NCBI RefSeq assembly: GCF_003369575.1
Contig: NZ_PIOC01000028.1
Span: 34,430-98,429, forward strand
DNA length: 64,000 bases
Source of the DNA: Oceanobacillus arenosus
GTDB taxonomy: Bacteria; Bacillota; Bacilli; Bacillales; Amphibacillaceae
Direction of reading: 5' to 3'
Position numbers and translations under genes: made by a program. The notes beneath the pieces are model-generated. The model worked only from the letters and a program-made list of their open reading frames with translations, was not told the DNA's origin and made no database searches. Of the stretch, positions 8,168 through 16,260 are shown piece after piece. Within the stretch, counting starts at the first letter, position 1; every line of letters begins with the position of its first letter.

Positions 8168-9121
8168 TTGGTTATTGAAAAACAATTTGCTGATGGGTTA
8201 AAATCTATTGCACGAAATCTAGACATAAAGGAGTACATTCAACAATCTCCTGAACTTTATCCGTTATTTCAAAAATCGGTTAAACGATTTGTAACAGGCG
8301 AATCAAAAGAAGACGGAATTTCTATTGGAGACCAACTTATACATAAGGGATACCGTATTTCACTGGAATTTATCGGGGAGAACACTATAACTAAAGAAGA
8401 ATGCGTTCGAGCCAAGGAAGAATTTATAGCTTTGATGAAAGAATGTGGAAATCGTGGAATAAGTTCTCGCATATCTTTGGATTTATCGCATATAGGTTTA
8501 TCTGTTAATCCTGAACTTGCATACGAATCATTACTAGAATTGGCTAAAGTAGCACAGTCCAATGGTCTTTCTCTTATGATTAGTATGGAAGAATCGGCTA
8601 AAACTGACCAGATACTCTCTATTTATAAAAGAGTTGTTTCTGAATATTCCAACGTAGGGGTTACACTTCAAGCCCAGCTGCATCGAACACTTGATGACAT
8701 TAATGAATTATTTAACTACTCTGGGGCAATTCGTTTGGTTAAAGGGGCATACCAAGAGCCGTCGGATATATGTATTCCTCGTTCAGACAAGTTGGATGAA
8801 CGTTATATCCAATTGGTGGATTTATGTGTGAAAGCTAATCATCAAGTTTCAATTGCTTCACATGATGAAGTTATATATAAACAAGTCATAGAACGTGGTT
8901 ATTTGCAAAACCCTAATGTGGAGGCAGAGATGCTATACGGAATTCGTCCCGACCTTAGTAAAAAACTGAAAGACGACGGGCTCGCCGTTCGTGTTTATCT
9001 AACTTATGGTGTTGAGTGGTACCTGTATCTCTGTCATAGAATAGCTGAATATCCACCAAATATTTATATTGCCATTACGGATATGATTCAAGGAGAGAAA
9101 GACTCGACTCAACTTTACTAA
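8168..9121 (+). CDS. Proline dehydrogenase family protein
   Basis: 317 residues from TTG 8168 with GAGGG upstream. The FAD-binding TIM-barrel signatures of monofunctional proline dehydrogenase are visible in order: RLVKGAY (189–195), EMLYGIRPDL (254–263) and VRVYLTYGVEWY (274–285). Enzymes of this family oxidise proline to pyrroline-5-carboxylate and pass electrons to the membrane quinone pool. Several consensus positions differ (T for P in VRVYLPYG, a missing RR in the C-terminal RRxxE motif), so activity on proline itself is likely but not certain. No pyrroline-5-carboxylate dehydrogenase gene is adjacent. Confidence 0.85.
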   Translation: MVIEKQFADGLKSIARNLDIKEYIQQSPELYPLFQKSVKRFVTGESKEDGISIGDQLIHKGYRISLEFIGENTITKEECVRAKEEFIALMKECGNRGISSRISLDLSHIGLSVNPELAYESLLELAKVAQSNGLSLMISMEESAKTDQILSIYKRVVSEYSNVGVTLQAQLHRTLDDINELFNYSGAIRLVKGAYQEPSDICIPRSDKLDERYIQLVDLCVKANHQVSIASHDEVIYKQVIERGYLQNPNVEAEMLYGIRPDLSKKLKDDGLAVRVYLTYGVEWYLYLCHRIAEYPPNIYIAITDMIQGEKDSTQLY

Positions 9122-9172
9122 CACTGTTTTTAGTCCGAGGCGTCCAAATAGTCATTTACTTAGTTCTTCAAG

Positions 9173-9221
9173 AAACTGGTGCTTTAGTTATGCAAGACCA
9201 TCAATTTGATGGTCTATTTTT
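9173..9221 (+). terminator. AACTGGTGC motif plus intrinsic terminator
   Basis: AAACTGGTGCTTTAGTT is followed by a perfect stem GACCATC/GATGGTC (9196–9214) and TATTTTT. The AACTGGTGC motif recurs at 7423, 7981 and 14211, with a variant at 14996. Confidence 0.8.
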
Positions 9222-9600
9222 ACGTCTAAAAATTCGTAATTACGGAGGTAAAGTAGGTAGAAAAGTTCTACAGCTACTAAAGAAGAACCTGTATATCTTG
9301 CATAAGATACTGCTTGAGCCCGGCTTCTAGAAATGTTGCTTGAGAGTCTCTTCATTCATACTGACATTCGACAGCTTATAGGATTATTGCCGATGTAGCG
9401 CGACTCGAAATGTCTGATGATAGTGATTTCTTTTTCCATTCAATATACATGGACCAACATCCCCTGTCGTGATGTTTTCGACTCGGAGAATTAGAGAAAT
9501 ATAAATATCTCAATCTTTTTGAATTCTATTTCTAGAAGTTAACATTTAGTTCATACACGAATTATAAGATACAAAAGTAGTACACATTAACATCAATTAA
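9222..9600. other. Intergenic region without recognisable gene
   Basis: About 380 bp between the proline dehydrogenase terminator and the ABC operon. Short open stretches are present but none has a start with a ribosome binding site or a recognisable product. No confident promoter was identified for the ABC operon. Confidence 0.5.
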
Positions 9601-9625
9601 CAAAACGAAAGGGGATTTAATCACT

Positions 9626-10522
9626 ATGGCAATAATTGAAGTTGATAACCTAACGAAAGATTTCGGATATGGGCGTGGAATTTACTCTGTTTCGTTCCAA
9701 ATCCAAAAGGGAGAGGTGTTCGGATTTCTTGGACCTAATGGTGCTGGTAAAACTACAACTATCCGTCATTTGATGGGATTTACAAACCCTCAACAAGGAC
9801 ATGCGGCTATTAATGGTATGAGATGTAACGAACAGACGAGTGAAATTCTAAGGGATGTAGGTTATCTTCCTGGTGAAATTGCCTTACCAGAAGGTTTGAC
9901 AGGATGGGAATTTATCAAAATGATGCAGGGCCTGAAGAACTCCCACAATGAGGAAAGACTTCAATATTTATTAGACAAATTTCAGCTAGATCCTAGCGGA
10001 AAAACAAAACGGATGAGTCTCGGAGACAAGAGAAAGCTAGCAGTAGTAACTGCATTTATGGCAGACCCCGATATTTTATTACTGGATGAGCCCACTAGTG
10101 GACTTGATCCCGTAATGCAGCAAACCTTTATTGATTTTATGAAAGAAGAAAAAAAGCGAGGGAAAACAATTCTTTTATCCAGTCACATGTTTGGTGAAAT
10201 TGATGCCATTTGTGATAGAATCGCCATCATTAAGGAAGGGAAAATTATCTCCACAGTTAATACAGATGAGATTCGCCACAATATAAATAAAATATATCAG
10301 ATCACTTTTACTACTCGTGAAGACTTGGATGCCTTTACAAAGGAGACCCATCTTACGATCTCTTTAACAGAACAAGATAAGCATATGGCTGAGGTCGTAA
10401 TTAATGACATGGAGATTAATCAGTTGGTAAAAGTTCTAACAAATTATCAAGTTATGAATTTCAAAGAGAAGAAGTTCTCGCTAGAAGACTATTTCATGCA
10501 CTTCTATGTAAAAGGCGCATAA
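9626..10522 (+). CDS. ABC transporter ATP-binding protein (first of a pair)
   Basis: 298 residues with Walker A GPNGAGKTT (36–44), an atypical signature RMSLGDKRK (129–137) replacing LSGGQ, Walker B DILLLDEPTSGLDP from 149 and H-loop LSSH. The C-terminal ~80 residues form the small extra domain common in BcrA-type ATPases. It energises an ABC-2 type exporter encoded two genes downstream. RBS AAAGGGG lies at 9607. It is separated by 16 bp from the second ATPase gene, so the three genes form an operon. The substrate is unknown; the divergent-facing two-component system suggests envelope stress or antimicrobial export. Confidence 0.92.
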   Translation: MAIIEVDNLTKDFGYGRGIYSVSFQIQKGEVFGFLGPNGAGKTTTIRHLMGFTNPQQGHAAINGMRCNEQTSEILRDVGYLPGEIALPEGLTGWEFIKMMQGLKNSHNEERLQYLLDKFQLDPSGKTKRMSLGDKRKLAVVTAFMADPDILLLDEPTSGLDPVMQQTFIDFMKEEKKRGKTILLSSHMFGEIDAICDRIAIIKEGKIISTVNTDEIRHNINKIYQITFTTREDLDAFTKETHLTISLTEQDKHMAEVVINDMEINQLVKVLTNYQVMNFKEKKFSLEDYFMHFYVKGA

Positions 10523-10538
10523 TGATGGAGGAACAAAA

Positions 10539-11444
10539 ATGAATGAAATCATTAGGATAAGCAATCTGACCAAAGATTATGGAGAGGGTAGGGGCATATT
10601 CGACATTAATCTCACTGTCAACAAGGGCGAAGTATTCGGCCTTGTTGGTATCAACGGAAGCGGGAAAACCACCTTAATTAGACATCTTATGGGATTCTTA
10701 AAGCCTCAAAAAGGCTACACCTCCATTATGGATAAAGATAGCTGGAGATACGCCTCCGAATTAAAGAAACATGTTGGCTATATTCCAGGGGAAATCGCAT
10801 TTCCTGAGGTTAAAAGAGGAATCGACTTCTTTAAACTACAGGCTGAATATTTAGGCATTCGTGATTTTTCGCGTGCGAATGAATTAATTCAAAGATTTAA
10901 TCTAGATGCAGACGCAAAATTAAAAAGAATGAGCAAAGGAATGAAGCAAAAGTCTGCTATTGTCAATGCTTTCATGGCAAATTCAGATATTATATTACTG
11001 GATGAAGGCAGTACTGGACTTGATCCCTTAATGCAAAGTGAGCTTACTAATCTAGTAAAAGAAGAAAAACAAAAAGGTAAAACGATATTCATGAGCAGTC
11101 ATATTTTTAATGAATTAGAATCTTCTTGTGACCGTGTGGCTTTTCTCAAAAACGGTCGTATTATTGATATCGTTGATATGAACACGATCCGTGGAAACGA
11201 GTCGGTAAAAGAAATCAAGATTGAATTTATTGGAGAATCAGACTTCAGTAACTTTCTGTCACGTCCTTTCAATATTATCAGAGAACAAACAGAGTTTAAC
11301 CAAGCGACCATCCTTATCCCCGACAAGGATATCAATGAACTTTTCAATGTTCTCCAGAATATGAACGTCAGATTTATTACCCAAAAACCACGTACACTGG
11401 AAGCTTATTTTAAAGATAAATATAACGATGCGGAGGCAGTATAA
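10539..11444 (+). CDS. ABC transporter ATP-binding protein (second of a pair)
   Basis: 301 residues, paralogous to the preceding gene. It has Walker A GINGSGKTT (37–45), signature RMSKGMKQKSAIV and Walker B DIILLDEGSTGLDP, in which a glycine replaces the usual proline after the catalytic glutamate. H-loop MSSH is intact. The GGAGG at 10525 precedes the start. It probably forms an ATPase heterodimer with its neighbour, because the permease gene follows with no gap (TAA ATG). Cytoplasmic, membrane-associated subunit. Confidence 0.92.
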   Translation: MNEIIRISNLTKDYGEGRGIFDINLTVNKGEVFGLVGINGSGKTTLIRHLMGFLKPQKGYTSIMDKDSWRYASELKKHVGYIPGEIAFPEVKRGIDFFKLQAEYLGIRDFSRANELIQRFNLDADAKLKRMSKGMKQKSAIVNAFMANSDIILLDEGSTGLDPLMQSELTNLVKEEKQKGKTIFMSSHIFNELESSCDRVAFLKNGRIIDIVDMNTIRGNESVKEIKIEFIGESDFSNFLSRPFNIIREQTEFNQATILIPDKDINELFNVLQNMNVRFITQKPRTLEAYFKDKYNDAEAV

Positions 11445-12164
11445 ATGATTTCAATAACACTGATGAAACAAACGGTTAAAGCAAATATTTCACTTGCTCT
11501 GATTATAACAGCTATACAGGCTTTATGTTTGGTCCTCATCGCCAGCACAGGACAACCAGTAAAAATAACCGGGCAGATTTTTTATAGTTTGCTGCCAGGA
11601 ATGCTCACTTCTATTTATATTATCATTACAGGCAATAAATTATTAGCGGCACAAGTAGATAAAGGATCGATGGCCTATATATTGTCAACACCAGTAAAAC
11701 GTTCGAAAGTAGCACTGACACAGGCTGTATTTTTTATAGGTTCACTCTTCATCATGAATTTGATCACTGCAGCTGCTCTCATTATTCCTACTTTCATTTT
11801 AAATGGTAGCGTCAGTCCCAGTGAATGGGTAGACATTATCAAATTTAGTTTTGGATTGTTTCTTCTTGCTCTAGCATATAGCGGTATTTGCTTCCTGGCA
11901 TCCAGCATTTTCAATCTCTCCAAAAATGCTATTGCCGTTGGGGGTGGGTTAGTTGGCGCATTTCTGTTATTGTCTATTATGAGCATGTTTGGAGAGAACT
12001 TTCACTTTGTAAAAAATTTCACTATCACTACCTTGTACAATGTTAATACCATAGCTTCAGGTTCTTCCGATTATATATGGCAGTTTGCAGTATTAGCTGG
12101 GATCGGGTTGATCACTTATTTTAGCGGAATTAAAATCTTTTCAAAAAGAGACCTGCCACTGTAA
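11445..12164 (+). CDS. ABC-2 type transporter permease subunit
   Basis: 239 residues with six predicted membrane segments (~14–34, 46–66, 94–116, 133–155, 165–185, 213–232). The segment LSTPVKRSKVALTQ matches the coupling-loop region of BcrB/ABC-2 permeases. It starts at the base directly after the ATPase stop codon, implying translational coupling. Together the three proteins would make an exporter with two different ATPases and one (probably homodimeric) permease. Substrate unknown. Confidence 0.85.
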   Translation: MISITLMKQTVKANISLALIITAIQALCLVLIASTGQPVKITGQIFYSLLPGMLTSIYIIITGNKLLAAQVDKGSMAYILSTPVKRSKVALTQAVFFIGSLFIMNLITAAALIIPTFILNGSVSPSEWVDIIKFSFGLFLLALAYSGICFLASSIFNLSKNAIAVGGGLVGAFLLLSIMSMFGENFHFVKNFTITTLYNVNTIASGSSDYIWQFAVLAGIGLITYFSGIKIFSKRDLPL

Positions 12165-12220
12165 GTCTAACGATACTTGAACACTTCGAGTATCCATGGA
12201 GTATATTTGCAGTTTTACCT

Positions 12221-12253
12221 AACTAGTCGCCGATATAAGCCGGTGACTGGTTA
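12221..12253. terminator. Bidirectional terminator between ABC operon and two-component system
   Basis: AACTAGTCGCCG pairs with CGGTGACTGGTT through a 12-bp stem with G·T pairs. It sits between convergent operons. Confidence 0.7.
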
Positions 12254-12279
12254 TATTATTTGGACAAACCAGTAGCTTC

Positions 12280-13323
12280 TTATTTAGGGAGAATCACTAT
12301 AACGATTGTACCTTTATCAAGTTCGCTTTCAATCAATATTTTGCCTCTGGCCTGCTCAACTATCTTTTTCACAATAGACAAGCCAAGTCCATTCCCACTT
12401 TTTTTGCGAGACATTTCTCCTTTATAAAACCGCTCAAAAATTCGTGACTTTTCTTCATAGGAAATGCCAATCCCATTATCTGTAATTTTAAATTGTATCT
12501 TATCATCTTCTTCAGAAAGAAGAATAGAAATGGTCCCGCCATGATGCGAAAATTTGATTGCATTCTGTATTAGATTAACCCAAACTTGAAACAATAACTC
12601 CTCATCACCAATAAATTGTACTTCTGCAAGGTCTACTTCATACTCGATCCCCTTCTGTCCCCATCCTGATTCTAAAATTAATATAGCTTGTCTAATCTGT
12701 TCGTCCAGAGAAAATACAGTTTCCTTATGGATAATTTGGGTGTCAAGCTCAGAAAGACGTAATAAGTTAGAGGACAAATCGATAAGCCGATCACTTTCAG
12801 TCATGATAATACTACTAAAATCTTTGATGGATTGACTTGCTTTCTCATCCTCAGAGATCAGCTTGGCATACCCCTTAATTGATGCTACCGGTGTTCTAAA
12901 TTCATGTGATACATTCGAAACAAACTCGCGACGAAGATTGTCTATACTGCGCAACTCTTTGACCATTTTATTAAAGTCACTAGTGAGCCGTCCAACCTCA
13001 TCTATGCTATCTTCCATAACCAAAACGTCAAAATCACCTTTAGCTACCTCCCTGGCTGCATTAGAAAGCCTCTTCAATGGCTTCAAAATACTTCTTACAA
13101 CCGCTAGAATAACAATTGTACCGTAAATAGCACTATTTAGAAAAACAAGACCCGTCACGCGTCTGATTCCTTCAAGTTCAATATTATCACCAGACATAAA
13201 ATGCATTGCAATGAAGAACGTCAAAGCATTGAGAGAATACCAAATCCCTAGAAAAGTAACAGCAAATTTCACATAAACAGATCTGAAACGAAAGAAGTGT
13301 TTGAATTTTATTTTAAGTTTCAT
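12280..13323 (-). CDS. Sensor histidine kinase (OmpR-partner type)
   Basis: 347 residues: two membrane helices (~19–40 and ~57–77) with a very short (~16 residue) extracellular loop, a HAMP segment to ~128, HisKA with the phospho-acceptor His140 in VSHEFRTP, and a HATPase domain with N-box VNLIQNAIKF, DNGIGI and GNGLGLS. The tiny sensor loop is typical of intramembrane-sensing kinases that respond to cell-envelope agents, often through a partner ABC transporter. Its start overlaps the response-regulator stop (ATGA). The ABC exporter operon lies tail-to-tail. Confidence 0.93.
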   Translation of the reverse strand: MKLKIKFKHFFRFRSVYVKFAVTFLGIWYSLNALTFFIAMHFMSGDNIELEGIRRVTGLVFLNSAIYGTIVILAVVRSILKPLKRLSNAAREVAKGDFDVLVMEDSIDEVGRLTSDFNKMVKELRSIDNLRREFVSNVSHEFRTPVASIKGYAKLISEDEKASQSIKDFSSIIMTESDRLIDLSSNLLRLSELDTQIIHKETVFSLDEQIRQAILILESGWGQKGIEYEVDLAEVQFIGDEELLFQVWVNLIQNAIKFSHHGGTISILLSEEDDKIQFKITDNGIGISYEEKSRIFERFYKGEMSRKKSGNGLGLSIVKKIVEQARGKILIESELDKGTIVIVILPK

Positions 13324-13994
13324 AAATTTATCTCTGCCTTGTACCCCAAGCCCTTTACCGTTACGATGTTGAACTCAGCTAAGTCATTAAATTTCTCACG
13401 AAGCCTTCTGATATGGACATCAACTGTTCTCTCATCTGAGTCAGTATCATAACCCCAAATATCATTCATAAGATCTCGCCGGGTAAAGATCTTTTTGGGA
13501 TAACTAAGCAATTTAAAGAGTAAGTAAAACTCCTTTTTAGGAATTAGGATTTCTTTCTTTTTGGTCTTTACAATTAGAGTGTTATAATCAAGAATAACGT
13601 CACCGATAACTATTCTCTTCTCCGTATTCACTTTTGCTCGCCGCAGTAGTGCAATCACTCGTAATAGCATCTCATCAAGTTCTATGGGCTTAACCATATA
13701 GTCGTCCGTACCGGCCAGAAACCCTTTCCTCTTATCTTCCATACGTTCCTTTGCTGTTATCATAAGTATTGGAAAATCGTAATTTGCCGAGCGCAGATCC
13801 TGCGTCAACGTGTGGCCATCCATATTAGGCATCATAATGTCAACGATCATCAGATCAATAGGTTCTCTTTCGAGCACTGCTAATGCTTCTAAGCCATCAG
13901 TAGCCGCAATCGTTCGGTAACCTTTACGTTCTAAATATGTGATCATCAAATTTCTAATATTGTCATTGTCATCTACAACCAGTATGTTAAACAT
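13320..13994 (-). CDS. OmpR-family response regulator
   Basis: 224 residues: a receiver domain with DD at 8–9, phospho-acceptor Asp52 in DLMIVDIMMP and Lys102 in YMVKP, followed by a winged-helix DNA-binding domain ending RRLREKFN then VKGLGYKAEI. It is co-transcribed with and overlaps the kinase gene by 4 bp. The likely targets are its own operon and the neighbouring ABC exporter, by analogy with envelope-stress modules; no operator was identified. Confidence 0.94.
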   Translation of the reverse strand: MFNILVVDDNDNIRNLMITYLERKGYRTIAATDGLEALAVLEREPIDLMIVDIMMPNMDGHTLTQDLRSANYDFPILMITAKERMEDKRKGFLAGTDDYMVKPIELDEMLLRVIALLRRAKVNTEKRIVIGDVILDYNTLIVKTKKKEILIPKKEFYLLFKLLSYPKKIFTRRDLMNDIWGYDTDSDERTVDVHIRRLREKFNDLAEFNIVTVKGLGYKAEINL

Positions 13995-14376
13995 GTTTGC
14001 AGCACCTTTCCATATAAGATTGAGCTACTTGAAAGCACAATTCCTTCTTTTATGAGGAATAATCATAGTACATCATCCTCTCATAATTCAGATTAATGTT
14101 CAAATATTACCTAATCCCCTATTACATTACCAATATCCTGAGAAAAAAACTAGAGCCATTTTTATCGTTAAAATCAGGATAATAGTCCAGTTAGCGCTAC
14201 ATGTATGATTAACTGGTGCAAGAGTGAAAACAAGGCGATCATCAAAACGATCGTCAATTTTTTCTAGTAAATATCTATTGAACATTATGTTAATATCGAA
14301 TAGAAAGTTACGTATCTAAAGCAGTAGAATTGTCGAAGAAAGATAGCAGTAATAAATGGAGATAAGGAGGGAAATT
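13995..14376. other. Intergenic region with AACTGGTGC motif and hairpin
   Basis: Contains the promoter region of the two-component system. At 14210 an AACTGGTGC motif is followed by a hairpin (GCGATCATC with GATCGTC, around 14235–14255) and a run of Ts. This looks like the preserved 3' end of a vanished small gene. No coding region is supported. Confidence 0.5.
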
Positions 14377-14766
14377 ATGGAACACGAACTAAAGGAATTT
14401 ATTAAAAAATGTGATATCGCAATAAGACTAGAAGATTTCGATTCGCTAATGAATTACTATACTGATGATGCAATATTGGTTATAAAGCCAGGTATGATTG
14501 CACGAGGAAAAGAGGAAATTAAATCAGCTTTTATTAAAATTGCGAAATATTTCAATAACAGTCTGATCCCAACACAAGGTGAAATGATTATTTTAGAAGC
14601 TGGCGACACTGCCTTAGTTATATCCCAAACCTTGCTTGTCTCTGATAAAAATGGCAGTGAATACTCAATGGATAGACGAGCAACATACGTGTTTAAGAAA
14701 AGTCGACAAGGTGAGTGGCTTTGTGCCATAGACAACTCTTATGGTACGGATTTAATTAACGAATAG
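14377..14766 (+). CDS. NTF2-like / DUF4440 (SnoaL-type) protein
   Basis: 129 residues from ATG 14377, with AAGGAGGG 6 bp upstream (an upstream ATG at 14356 precedes this site and is unlikely). The pattern (helix, then [30 protein letters not shown]-terminal beta sheet [20 protein letters not shown]) is that of NTF2-like proteins with a DUF4440-type end. Such proteins are small cone-shaped dimers acting as enzymes or binding domains; no specific substrate can be assigned. Monocistronic. Confidence 0.8.
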   Translation: MEHELKEFIKKCDIAIRLEDFDSLMNYYTDDAILVIKPGMIARGKEEIKSAFIKIAKYFNNSLIPTQGEMIILEAGDTALVISQTLLVSDKNGSEYSMDRRATYVFKKSRQGEWLCAIDNSYGTDLINE

Positions 14767-15148
14767 TCAATAGTAGTTTGGTGCGATTGTTCAATTAGAG
14801 AAACTAATCTCCAATATTTATTGATCATAAAGTCAATTACTGTAGTAATAACCGCTATTATTTTATGTATCCAAGGTTAACGTATTTTATTACCAATACT
14901 AACAATTGGGGTCATAAGAGGGGACATCTTTAAGCAATAAATTGGACTTGTGAGACAAACTCTTTGTTCTTATTAATAGCAAGCACTTTTAAGCGAACAG
15001 GTGCTTTAGTAAACGGAGTGCACTTTTTTATTCAAGTAAAAGAGCAGTTTTAAGAAATTGAACAAAATTAAATGAAAAAGTTATTATTATGGGCATACGT
15101 CTAATCCTCCTAGTACAAATGAACATACCCTATTTTGTACGATGATGT
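14767..15148. other. Intergenic region, no gene seen
   Basis: A hairpin AAGCAC/GTGCTT at 14981–15006 overlaps a variant of the AACTGGTGC motif (AACAGGTGCTTTAGT). GTGCAC then a T6 run follows at 15018–15030. CATACCCTA at 15124 resembles a sigma-K –10 element for the following repeat-protein gene, but no matching –35 was found. Confidence 0.4.
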
Positions 15149-15162
15149 AAGGAGAGGATACA

Positions 15163-15411
15163 ATGAAACAAGATAATCGACAATTTGGGGGCGGCTACCC
15201 ACAAATGGGCGGCTACCCGCAAATGAGCGGCTATCCACAAATGAGCGGCTATCCACAAATGGGCGGCTACCCGCAAATGAGCGGCTATCCACAAATGAGC
15301 GGCTACCCGCAAATGAGCGGCTATCCACAAATGGGCGGCTACCCACAAATGAGCGGCTATCCACAAATGGGCGGCTATCCACAAATGGGTGGTTATCCAT
15401 ATTCAGGTTAG
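15163..15411 (+). CDS. Low-complexity GYPQM hexapeptide-repeat protein
   Basis: 82 residues: [10 protein letters not shown], then eleven copies of a six-residue unit (G or S)-GYPQM, ending GGYPYSG. The 18-bp DNA units are themselves almost identical, so copy number can change by slippage. AAGGAGAGG at 15149 is an excellent ribosome binding site and a strong terminator follows, so the gene is probably real. Gly/Tyr/Pro/Gln repeats of this kind occur in spore coat, surface and membrane-associated proteins; no domain is recognised and its role is unknown. The complementary-strand open frames are by-products of the repeat. Confidence 0.75.
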   Translation: MKQDNRQFGGGYPQMGGYPQMSGYPQMSGYPQMGGYPQMSGYPQMSGYPQMSGYPQMGGYPQMSGYPQMGGYPQMGGYPYSG

Positions 15412-15457
15412 CATTCAGGACAGCGTTCGAACGATTAAATTTTATAATCTGAATGTC

Positions 15458-15496
15458 GCAAATACTACACAATCTTAACAGATGGGTAGTATTTGC
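15458..15496 (+). terminator. Terminator of the GYPQM-repeat gene
   Basis: A perfect 11-bp stem GCAAATACTAC/GTAGTATTTGC with a 17-nt loop, then TCTTATT. Confidence 0.75.
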
Positions 15497-15628
15497 TCTT
15501 ATTGTGTACATAATTGAAAAAGGCTATTTATGTCGATTATATTTTGATAACAAAGACGAGACAAAACCTTTCCCTGTCTCTATTGTTCCAGCTTATAAAC
15601 GGTTAAACCATATATTAAAATTATATTA

Positions 15629-16072
15629 TTAATAATCAACACTTAAATTAGGTATCAATGGCTTGTTTTCAATAGGAGATGATAAGGAAATCAATGTAGT
15701 GGAATTGCCATACTTCATAATTTCATTTTCAAGTAATTCAAGTTCCTTTGTTGATTCAACTACTACTTTAATCAAATAATTGTATTCCCCACTAATTCGG
15801 TGACACTCTATTACTTGTGAGGCCTTCTTACAATACTCAACGAAATTATTGCACTGTGTGGTCCGGAAAAGGATAAAAGCCACAGTGGATTTTCCAACTT
15901 TCTCATTCGAAACTATAGCATTGTAGCTGCTTATCACTTCTTGTTCTTCTAGTCTTTTTACCCTTTCAGTCACTGCTGGTTGAGATAATCCTACAAGTTT
16001 TCCAAGGGAAGTCATTGACAATCGAGCATCTGATTGTAAACGCATTAGTATGTCTTCATCAATACTATCCAT
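15629..16072 (-). CDS. Lrp/AsnC family transcriptional regulator
   Basis: 147 residues from ATG 16072 (GAAGGGG upstream). The N-terminal helix-turn-helix reads LGKLVGLSQPAVTERVKRLEE (residues ~23–43), followed by the RAM ligand-binding domain (HRISGEYNYLIKVVVES). Lrp/AsnC proteins bind amino acids or related effectors and wrap DNA as octamers. It is divergent from an MFS exporter gene, its probable target. Three ATACATT repeats spaced 30–31 bp lie in the shared promoter region. Confidence 0.93.
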   Translation of the reverse strand: MDSIDEDILMRLQSDARLSMTSLGKLVGLSQPAVTERVKRLEEQEVISSYNAIVSNEKVGKSTVAFILFRTTQCNNFVEYCKKASQVIECHRISGEYNYLIKVVVESTKELELLENEIMKYGNSTTLISLSSPIENKPLIPNLSVDY

Positions 16073-16260
16073 TTCAGCACCCCTTCATATAATAAGACGA
16101 ATATGAACCCTAAATCATTATATTATAATTCAAATGTAATGTCATTGAAATACATTGATTTTATAGTTAAACATGTAATAATACATTTATTGTACTATGT
16201 GAAATCCAAAATACATTTAGTATTATTAACCCTATCAACTAATTAGGGGGCTTTTTATAT
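16073..16260. promoter_or_regulatory. Lrp/MFS divergent promoter region with phased ATACATT repeats
   Basis: ATACATT occurs at 16150, 16181 and 16211, spaced 31 and 30 bp (about three helical turns), with an inverted AATGTA at 16133. Phased sites suit an Lrp-type octamer that wraps DNA. Confidence 0.45.

Noticed and set aside
15124-15132. CATACCCTA as a sigma-K –10 element for the GYPQM gene
   Set aside because: It fits the –10 pattern but no AC-type –35 is found at the right distance, so sporulation control is not claimed.
15110-15511. Minus-strand ORFs through the GYPQM-repeat gene
   Set aside because: They are antisense translations of the 18-bp repeat; the plus-strand gene has the ribosome binding site and terminator.
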